A DNA stretch of 64,000 bases, taken from Hyperoodon ampullatus (Eukaryota; Chordata; Mammalia; Artiodactyla; Ziphiidae). The translations under genes and the position numbers were made by a program. The stretch lies in NCBI GenBank assembly GCA_949752795.1, contig OX457074.1:1364001-1428000 (forward strand). Direction: 5' to 3'. Positions within the stretch are counted from its first letter, which is position 1; every line of letters begins with the position of its first letter. Shown piece by piece: positions 56,524 to 64,000 of the stretch. The notes under the pieces were generated by a model, which saw nothing but the letters and a program-made list of their open reading frames with translations, had not been told where the DNA came from and searched no databases.

Positions 56524-57080
56524 TTAAAATTTATTTATTTTGGCTGCGTTAGGTCTCTGTTGCTGCATGCAGGCTTTCTCTGGTTGTGGCTAGCAGGGGC
56601 TACTCTTGTGGTGCACAGGCTTCTCATTGCGGTGGCTGCTCTTGTTGCGTAGCACAGGCTCTAGGCGCGCAGTCTTCAGTAGTTGCGGCACACGGGCTCA
56701 GTAGTTGTGGCTCGCAGGCTGTAGAGCACAGGCTCAGTAGTTGTGGCGCATGGGCTTAGTTTCTCCGCGGCATGTAGGATCTTCCCAGACCAGGGCTCGA
56801 ACCTGTGTCTCCTGCATTGGCAGGCAGATTTTTTTTTTTTTTTTTTTTGTGGTACGCGGGCCTCTCACTGTTGTGGCCTTTCCCGTTGCGGAGCACAGGC
56901 TCCGGACGCGCAGGGTCAGCGGCCATGGCTCACGGGCCCAGTCGCTCCACGGCATGTGGGATCTTCCTGGACCGGGGCACGAGCCCGCGTCCCCTGCATC
57001 GGCAGGCGGACTCTCAACCACTGAGCCACCAGGGAAGCCAAGCAGGCAGATTCTTAACCATTGCACCACCAGGGAAGCCC
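56524..57080 (-). mobile_element. Long tRNA-derived SINE hosting a younger nested SINE
   Basis: T-rich tail, ttggctgcgttaggtctctg, ending ccattgcaccaccagggaag ccc. The 15-bp duplication tggaaagatcatttt lies at 56509-56523 and 57081-57095. The element is split by the SINE at 56831-57041. Confidence 0.93.
56831..57041 (-). mobile_element. CHR-type SINE nested in another SINE
   Basis: Poly-T, tggtacgcgggcctctcact, ending gagccaccagggaagcca. The 11-bp duplication gcaggcagatt, itself part of the host SINE, lies at 56820-56830 and 57042-57052. Confidence 0.95.
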
Positions 57081-57504
57081 TGGAAAGATCATTTTAAGTA
57101 GACATTTCTAAAATATAATTATTTTTAAAGAGTTTACCTAAAAGTTCTTATCTCATTTACATTTACTTTAAAGTTTAATTATATCAAGTTATTTTCCTTG
57201 CAACAGATGTAATAAGGTCTTATTTGATTCCTAGGTACAATAAAGTATTAAACTTAATATTAATGACTCTAAAGACATGTTTATATTAATTAGTTCAACA
57301 AACAAACTTTAATACCAGGTATCAACTTAATATTGAATATTTCCCAGTACCCATGAACCTGAAAGTCATTTTGGCTGGTTTCTTTATATTTAATTTGTAA
57401 GCGCTTACTTTTAAATTGAATAAAACTCTTTATAAACTCAGTTTTGATAATATTTTTCAGAGGTAGAGGTATCTCATGTGTATAATGTATACACAGTCAT
57501 TTAA

Positions 57505-58363
57505 TATAAACAGGCCCCCTTTCTGTTCCAGCAAAGAAAGGACACGGTGAGGAACATACAGTGGTGGGTTGCCCCAGGGTAAATTTCTCAGCTTCCTGAA
57601 GTACCTCACAAGTAGCTGCTACAGCTCCAAGGCAAGGGGGCCATCCCTTAACAATCTGTTCCAGTCATTTTGAGAAGTAGGCAATGGGTCGAGGGATATT
57701 CCCCAGAGTTTGAATTAATACCCCAAGGCTTCTGCCTTGTCTCTCCTGTACATACAGTTTGAAAGGTTTCTTAAAGTCCAGTAGTTCCAAAGCCGGGGCT
57801 GAGACTAACTTCCTTTTTATTGTTTCAAAGGCTGTTTGGCACTCTTCAGTTCAAGTAAGGGGCTCAAGAACATGTCCCTTCAGTGCCTCCTAGAGGGGTT
57901 TTACTATGAGCCCATAGTTTGGATCCAAATCTGACAGAGCCCTGCCAGTCCCAGAAAACCTCTCAGTTGCCTGCTTTCTGTCAGGCAAAAGATCCCACTG
58001 TCCTTGGGAGAGGACAAAGCCCATATACATGACTTGCTGTTTGCATATCTGGGCTTTTTTCTGGGAGACATTATATCCAAAACTGGCCAAATAGTTCAGG
58101 GTTCTGATGGTACTTTGTAGACATTTGTCATATGTAGGGCTCACTATGAGCAAGTTGTCCACATATTAGAGCAAGAGTCCTTCATCCAGTATTGTTTCTA
58201 AGATCTCCAGCCAACGTCTCCCCAAACAAGGTAGACGAATTCTTAAATCCTTGAGGCAGGACGGTCCAACAATACTGTTGGACTACCTGTGTTTCTGGGT
58301 CCTACCATTTAAAAGTAAATAGCTGCTGTGATTCTAATGCAATAGGAATGCAGAAAAAGAGCA

Positions 58364-58397
<34 letters not shown>

Positions 58398-58790
58398 GGT
58401 ACACAGGCCTCTCAATGTTGTGGCCTCTCCCGTTGCGGAGCACAGGCTCCGGACGCGCAGGGTCAGCGGCCATGGCTCACGGGCCCAGCCGCTCCGCGGC
58501 ATGTGAGATCTTCCTGGACCGGGGTACGAACGCGTGTCCCCTGCATCAGCAGGCGGACTCTCAACCACTGCGCCACCGGAAGCCCCTGAAAAAGAGCATC
58601 TTTTAAGTCAAGGACTGAAAACCAGCCGTAGTCTCCCGGAATAGTTATGAGCAGAGTGTATGGATTAGGCACCACAGGGTGTAAGTTTTGGAGTATTTCA
58701 GTAATAGCCCTCAAATCCTGGACAAAGTGATACTCTGCTGAGTTTGGCCTTTTGACTGGGAGGATAGAGGTGTTATATGGAGACCTGCAA
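57505..58790 (-). pseudogene. Class I (gammaretrovirus-like) endogenous pol fragment: RT and RNase H
   Basis: The minus strand, right to left, reads early RT (ILPVKRPNSAEYHFVQDLR, VPNPYTLLITIPGDY, FSVLDLKDALF), then the catalytic region with a stop just before it. The YxDD box reads YVDN, so the second catalytic Asp is lost (58158-58169). It goes on to SQKKAQICKQQVMYMGFVLS and ends in RNase H-like sequence (about 57800-57510). Two SINEs interrupt or border it. No LTR was recognised at either end. It is dead. Confidence 0.85.
58370..58587 (-). mobile_element. CHR-type SINE inside the pol fragment
   Basis: A long poly-T, tgcggtacacaggcctctca, ending gcgccaccggaagcccct. A perfect 17-bp duplication gaaaaagagcatctttt lies at 58353-58369 and 58588-58604, all within retroviral sequence. 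Confidence 0.95.
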
Positions 58791-58792
58791 GG

Positions 58793-58998
58793 TTTTTTTT
58801 TTTTTGCGGTACGCGGGCCTCTCACTGTTGTGGCCTCTCCTGCCGCGGAGCACAGGCTCCGGATGCGCAGGCCCAGCGGCCATGGCCCACGGGCCCAGCC
58901 GCTCCGCAGCACGTGGGATCCTCCCAGACCGGGGCACGAACCCGTGTTCCCTGCATCGGCAGGCGGACTCTCGACCACTGCGCCACCAGGGAAGCCCT
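58793..58998 (-). mobile_element. CHR-type SINE at the edge of the pol fragment
   Basis: Poly-T, gcggtacgcgggcctctcac, ending gcgccaccagggaagccc. Retroviral sequence stops at its left side (58790) and does not resume on its right, and no target duplication is visible. This fits a deletion next to the SINE. Confidence 0.9.
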
Positions 58999-59247
58999 GC
59001 CCAATGATTTTAAGATCACAAATCTAGTGAACAGGATCTTGAAACTCACCTATTCCAACTCCCATCTTGTGTTTCCCTTGACTGCATCCTTGCCATTTGC
59101 TGCCAAAACTGGGCTTGAACAACTCCAGTGCTGGGGACTCCACTATTTCCCAAGATCCCCCTGACTATTTTAGACAACTCTCACTCATTAAAAAAAAAAA
59201 AAAATTTTTTAATTTTAGCTTTATTAAGCGTTTAAAATAAAGATCTT

Positions 59248-59629
59248 GGGCTTCCCTGGTGGCGCAGTGATTAAGAATCCGCCTGCCAACGCAGGGGACA
59301 CAGGTTCGAGCCCTGGTCTGGGAAGATGCCACGTGCCGTGGAGGAACTAAGCCCTTGCGCCACAACTACCGAGCCTGCGCTCTAGAGCCTGTGCACCACA
59401 ACTACTGAAGCCTGAGCACCTAGAGCCCGTGCTCTAGGCACGTGGGCTCTAGAAGCCACTGCTATTATCCCTTTGATAATAGCTTCATAAGAGAAGCCAC
59501 CGCAATGAGAAGCCCGCACACTGCAACAAAGGGTAGCCCCCTCTCGCTGCAACTATAGAAAGCCCGTGTGCAGCAACAAAGACCCAACACAGCCAAAAAT
59601 AATAAATTAAAAAAATTTTTAAAATAAAT
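59248..59629 (+). mobile_element. Long tRNA-derived SINE with a palindromic insert
   Basis: Starts gggcttccctggtggcgcag and ends in an AT-rich tail. The 13-bp duplication aaataaagatctt lies at 59235-59247 and 59630-59642. About 54 bp at 59435-59488 are foreign to the SINE body and consist of inverted repeats. Confidence 0.9.
59435..59488. repeat. Fold-back insert: two adjacent hairpins
   Basis: ctagagcccgtg (from the SINE, about 59420-59431) is followed by cacgtgggctctag (about 59439-59452), nearly its reverse complement. Directly after comes gctattatc-ccttt-gataatagc (59461-59483), a perfect 9-bp stem with a 5-base loop. The normal SINE sequence resumes at aagagaagccacc. Confidence 0.85.
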
Positions 59630-60176
59630 AAATAAAGATCTTATCTTGAGAAAAAAAGTACCTCCTTGTAGCCTTGATTATAAGCTGCCCTCTAGTCCTC
59701 CCCCTACATGACCTGCTATTTCAAGACGGCTCCATAATCTCCTTGGAGGCCCTCTTAAATAGGGTAATCATGTCCAGTTACTTCAAGCATTCTTCTCATG
59801 TCCACACTTCAAGTCCCATTTCCAAGCAGACCACTTGCCCCAGAGTATACCTGGCATTTGTAGTTTTCAAGGGATAATATCATCTTGCATAAACCTTAAG
59901 AAGAAAATGCAAAATCCTTCTGAGAATGGAGACACTGCTTCAGACATGCTAGGTGTGATTTTTGAAACAGTGACTTGTAGTAAGAAGAGATCTCCATAGG
60001 AGAGGGAGGTGGGCTTGGCTCATTGCTAATAAATTCTATATCGATTAATAATCTTAGCTTACATGTATTGAACGTTTATGTGCCGGGCGTTATTCCAGGT
60101 GCTTTATGTTTACTGTGTCATCGAATCCGCACAATAACCCTATGAGATGGGTCCTCTTATTCTCAACCTCATTTTA

Positions 60177-60614
60177 TTTTTATTTATTTATTTATTATTA
60201 TTATTTTTTGCGGTATGTGGGCCTCTCACTGCTGTGGCCTCTCCCGTTGCGGAGCACAGGCTCTGGACGCGCAGGCTCAGCGGCCATGGCTCAGGGGCCC
60301 AGCCGCTCCGCGGCATGTGGTATCTTCCCGGACCGGGGCACGAACCCGTGTCCCCTGCATCGGCAGGCGGACTCTTAACCACTGCGCCACCCGGGAAGCC
60401 CTCATTTTATTTTTTATTTATTTTTAAAAAATATTTTATTTTATGTGGACCATTTTTAAAGTCTTTATTGAATTTGTTACAATATTGCTTCTGTTTTATG
60501 TTTTGGTTTTTTGGCCATGAGGCATGTGGGATCTTAGCTCCCTGACCAGGGAGTGAACCCGCACCCTCTGCATTGGAAGGCAAAGTCTTAACCACTGGAC
60601 CGCCAGAGAAGTTC
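60177..60614 (-). mobile_element. Short tRNA-derived SINE, antisense, itself interrupted
   Basis: The body at about 60505-60610 (ggccatgaggcatgtgggat ... accactggaccgccagagaa) has a T-rich tail to its left. A 16-bp duplication tctcaacctcatttta lies at 60161-60176 and 60615-60630, inside the MIR. A CHR SINE interrupts its tail. Confidence 0.88.
60182..60400 (-). mobile_element. CHR-type SINE nested in the tail of another SINE
   Basis: (ttta)n/(tta)n, ttgcggtatgtgggcctctc, ending gcgccacccgggaagcc. The duplication ctcattttattttt lies at 60168-60181 and 60401-60414. Confidence 0.94.
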
Positions 60615-60750
60615 TCTCAACCTCATTTTACAGATGAGGAAACTGAGGTACAAAGAGTAACTTGCCCAAGTTGTCACAGTTAGTAAGTGGCAGAAGCACA
60701 GTTCAAATCCCAGCAACTAATTCCAGACCTCTTGTACTCCTCAGTCACTG

Positions 60751-62483
60751 TTGTTTACTACTTCATGCCTGATTAAGATTTTGAATTTTAATATTTTTTA
60801 CAAAGCAGTAAAGAAAACATCCCTCTGAGTCTTGATTTCTGCTAATTTGATAGTGAACAACAGAATGTTATTCCCTTACATGCAACATATACTTTACATC
60901 AGCCCAGGATATGTCCTCTTCTTTTAGACCTATGATCTTATGTCAAACATATGATATTATTTGGCTTTTGACCTAAGAATTTGAAAAAAGGGAGGTCGAA
61001 TGAGTCACTGAGCTAAGACTCCAGAGCTCTAGATACTAATTCCAACACAGCCATAATTTTTTTTACAGCCATAATTTTAAATGTAACTATACCATGATTC
61101 CTCAATTGTAAAATGAGAGAATTGGACTCCACTCACTCTAAGGGACCTCCAAATGCTGAAATCTTGTGTCCAAAGGAATGACTTTCCCACCGGGAGTTTC
61201 CAGCACTGTGGCAGAAGGAAAGAACAAGTATATATCTAGAAAGAGGCAGACTCTCTGGTGCCTCTTGAGTCACACATATCAAACTGAAATGAACAAATGA
61301 GCATGTGTTCCCTGTTTCTGACGTGTAAAGCTGTCAATTGGCAATAGTTACTATGCTTAGTAACTGGCTCTGTTGCCCCTACTAAAAATAAGCCACTGGT
61401 GTTAGGGCTGAGTCATTTTCATACATGAATATGTGGAGGAAAAAAGTGACAAAGGTCATAAAGGAACTGTGGGTTATTTCCCTTCCAACCAGACACCACA
61501 CCTTGTTCCCAAACAGCCCCTCTTTTTCTGTTTTATTTCAGACAAGCTGTATACCTTAAATAGAGAACATATTCAACAGTATGTTATTGTGTTTTCATTT
61601 GTTCATATCCTGTTCAATGCTTGTACACTGGCCTCTTCCTTAGAGCTGGGTTTTGTACTTTTCTGAGGAATAGAGGTTGATGTTAACAATATTTGCAACT
61701 GAACTTTACAGTTTACAAAGTGATTACATATACATAGTTTCTTTGGTCAGCCACCCCCTGGTGATGTGGCAACCTGAGGATAGGTTCCCAGCATCCTCTC
61801 CAGGTAGTGAAGTCTTATGGGGACAAGACCCATCCTGGGAAAAATTGTGAAGGAAGTATGCCTTGTTTTAAGGTGGTCTTTCTCGTTAGTTTTGGGGGAT
61901 TATTTCTCACCTTCTGGGCTCTCCATTCCCCACCCTCCGTTCCTGTGGCCCGTGCCCTCATTCTGCTTTCTGCTCAAAGCTTCTCACTTTTTCAGCCTTT
62001 GTCTCCTAGCTGTAAAATGGGAGGAAAGTTGGAGGAGGAAAACACTAAAGTTCTTTCTTAATCTAACTGCTTTTTCCAAATATGCCTTGCTAAGGAGCAA
62101 TAACAAACTCTAAAATTATCTCAGGATTCTTTCCCTTACTCAATAAAATTCCCCATTCCCTCAGGGTTGCTGGTTTCAACTAGCTATTTGGTGGAAAACA
62201 GTTGACTAAACAAAATATAAAGGGTGAATATTGGATCATGTATTTCATAAAATAATTCTTCCTGGGAGTATTATCCACATTCATAAATTAATGACTTAGA
62301 AAGGTTTGTCCAGCTACCGTCTTTCTTTGTGATCCAGTCAGAAGCACCTGAAACCAAAAATGTCCAAAATGAACTTATTTTATTTTAAAAAGCTACTTTT
62401 CTGACAGCTACTCACCTGAGTCTGCCTGCTCTCCCTTTGAGAGTGTACTATCACTTAATAAATCCTTGCCGTGCTTTCTCGAG
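60751..62483. other. Intergenic, no gene recognised
   Basis: Unique-looking AT-rich DNA. Two overlapping open frames at 61807-62113 have no recognised domain and no coding-like bias that I can see. No young repeat found. Confidence 0.5.
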
Positions 62484-62510
62484 GAAAAACAAAACAAAAC
62501 AAAACAAAAC
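62484..62510. repeat. (AAAAC)n microsatellite
   Basis: About five copies of aaaac in a row. Confidence 0.95.
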
Positions 62511-62530
62511 TACTTTCCTTCTTGAATTAA

Positions 62531-62561
<31 letters not shown>

Positions 62562-62678
62562 TCTTCTTTTGCCTGCACCAGGCGGCTTGTGGGATGTTAG
62601 TTCCTGACCAGGGATTGAACCTGAGCCCTTGGCAGTGAAAGCTCTGTGTCCTGACCACTGGACAGCCAGGGAATTCCC
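62531..62678 (-). mobile_element. Short tRNA-derived SINE with a (CT)n tail
   Basis: (CT)n from 62531 to about 62562, then tttgcctgcaccaggcggct ... ctggacagccagggaattcc cc. The duplication cttgaattaa / cctgaattaa flanks it (62521-62530, 62678-62687). The microsatellite seems to have grown within the SINE tail. Confidence 0.82.
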
Positions 62679-62689
62679 CTGAATTAAAT

Positions 62690-63388
62690 CTCTTGATTGG
62701 TGATACCACCATTTACCCATTTGCCCAGACCAGAAACCTGTGGGTCCCTTTCTATGATCCTCTAAATCTACCAAGTTCTGTCCACTGGATTTCTAAAATA
62801 TTTTTCACACCCATACCATTGCCATTGCCTTAACATAAAGGATGGAGAGGCAGGGAGGGAGATTAGGCAGATACAGATGGAATGCGAACAGCAAGATGTA
62901 AGTAAGACCAATTTAAGTGCATGCACCAAGACATTAGTCTGGCAAACCAGACAAAGTTCTTGACCCCTACCCATAGCACTCTACCTCCACCACCACTTTT
63001 TAACAGATCGGTAGCCTAGCCTGCAGGGCTCCCAAAATGTAGAGAAAATACCTCTGCTCACTATTAAGATTTAACTTGGAGTTGAAGTTGAGATGGAGAA
63101 AGAATATATGGGAAAAGGCCTCACATTTCAGACTGAAAGATTGGTAAGAGGGGGGCAAGGAGAACAGGAATAGAGAATAAAACTATTAGACGGGCATCCA
63201 CAGTTTTGGAAGTCCAGGCTTTGTCCCAGAGAGTAGGAGAAGTGTTGAATAAACGAAAATAACATTGAGGGCTCTACCCTCCTCTTATCTGGGGCTCAGG
63301 ATGATGCTGCCTTGAAGACCACCCCATGTCAACCTAGGGAACAAGTACCTCAAGTTGGCTGTGTTGTGGACTTGGGTGGTGGGAAGCT
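62690..63388. other. Intergenic, no gene recognised
   Basis: Unique-looking sequence with no domain, promoter or young repeat that I can name. Confidence 0.5.
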
Positions 63389-63398
63389 CAGAGGTTTA

Positions 63399-63810
63399 GC
63401 TTTCTTTCTTTTTTTTTTTTTTAGTTTTATTTATTATTTATTTATTTATTTAATTTATTTTTGGCTGCGTCGGGTCTTAGTTGCAGTACCCAGGATCTTC
63501 GTTGAGGCATGCAGGATCTTTCATTGCGGTATGTGGGCTCTTCGTTGTAGTGCACGGGCTTCCCTCTAGTTGTGGTGCGTGGGCTCCAGGGCGCGTGGGT
63601 TCTGTAGTTGTGGTGTGTAGGTTCCAGAGCGTGTGGGGTCTGTAGTTTGCAGGAGGGGGGCTCTAGTTGAGGCATGTGAGCTCAGTAGTTGTGGCATGCG
63701 GGCTCAGTTGCCCCGCGGCATGTGGGATCCTAGCTCCCTGATCAGGGATCGAACCTGCGTAGCCTGCATTGCAAGGCAGACTCTTTATCACTGAACCACC
63801 AGGGAAGTCC
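63399..63810 (-). mobile_element. Long tRNA-derived SINE, antisense
   Basis: T-rich (ttta)n tail, tttggctgcgtcgggtctta, ending cactgaaccaccagggaagt cc. The duplication cagaggttta lies at 63389-63398 and 63811-63820. The interior carries extra diverged repeats of the gtagttgtggtgcgtgggct type. Confidence 0.9.
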
Positions 63811-64000
63811 CAGAGGTTTAGTTTCCTTAATCTGGCCTGGGAACTTGGGGTGGGGATGGGCGGTAGGCAGCAGGTAGCTCTGAGGTGAGGGCTGCAGGGA
63901 AGGCTACCATCATAGCCAGACCTCAGGGACGTCTCAGGTAACATCAGAGTCAAAGAAGGCCAAGTTAGATGGGGAGTGATGCCAAAAGAATGGACCCTGA

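Larger units (their letters stand above)
60062..60750 (+). repeat. MIR element split by two SINE insertions
   Basis: The left part is ttatgtgccgggcgttattccaggtgcttt ... aaccctatgagatgggtcct. The right part is ttttacagatgaggaaactg aggtacaaag ... gttcaaatcccagc. These are the core and tail of MIR. It is interrupted at 60177-60614. Confidence 0.88.

Overview
This is nuclear DNA of a mammal, almost certainly a cetacean. The evidence is many tRNA-derived SINEs of the CHR type (inserts starting ggcttccctggtggcgcag, with A-rich tails and intact target-site duplications), a cetartiodactyl-type mariner, L1 and endogenous-retrovirus remnants, GT-AG introns and CpG-island promoters. Synteny matches human 17q21.33 in reverse orientation. 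Family names for repeats and genes come from recognition of the sequence, not from a database search.

Layout: (1) 1-1045 is a broken mariner on the minus strand that runs off the left edge. (2) 4176-25585 holds the last eleven coding exons of MBTD1 (+), from the middle of MBT repeat 1 to the stop codon. A 3'UTR of about 3 kb follows and contains a 46-bp perfect palindrome. The earlier exons, including the FCS zinc finger and promoter, lie left of the window. (3) 31.6-35.3 kb is NME2 (-), complete, with a CpG-island promoter. (4) 36.6-49.9 kb is NME1 (-), complete. Its non-coding exon 1 lies in a second CpG island, and its first intron is inflated by an antisense endogenous retrovirus with two LTRs (42283-48648). 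(5) 50-64 kb has no recognised gene. It carries L1 pieces, a 688-bp solo LTR inside an L1, a decayed class I retroviral pol fragment, nested SINEs and MIR remnants.

MBTD1 and NME2 are convergent (tail to tail), while NME1 and NME2 are tandem paralogues read in the same direction. MBTD1 is a methyl-lysine reader of the NuA4/TIP60 acetyltransferase complex. NME1 and NME2 are the A and B subunits of the nucleoside diphosphate kinase hexamer. The reading frames of all three genes are intact across every junction examined.

I found no new multi-gene system. The observations most worth checking are a possible in-frame cassette exon in the large MBTD1 intron (19829-20020), the 46-bp palindrome in the MBTD1 3'UTR, an L1 inserted 30-40 bp from an MBTD1 splice acceptor, and a provirus in NME1 intron 1 whose integrase frame runs straight into an Env TM-like sequence.
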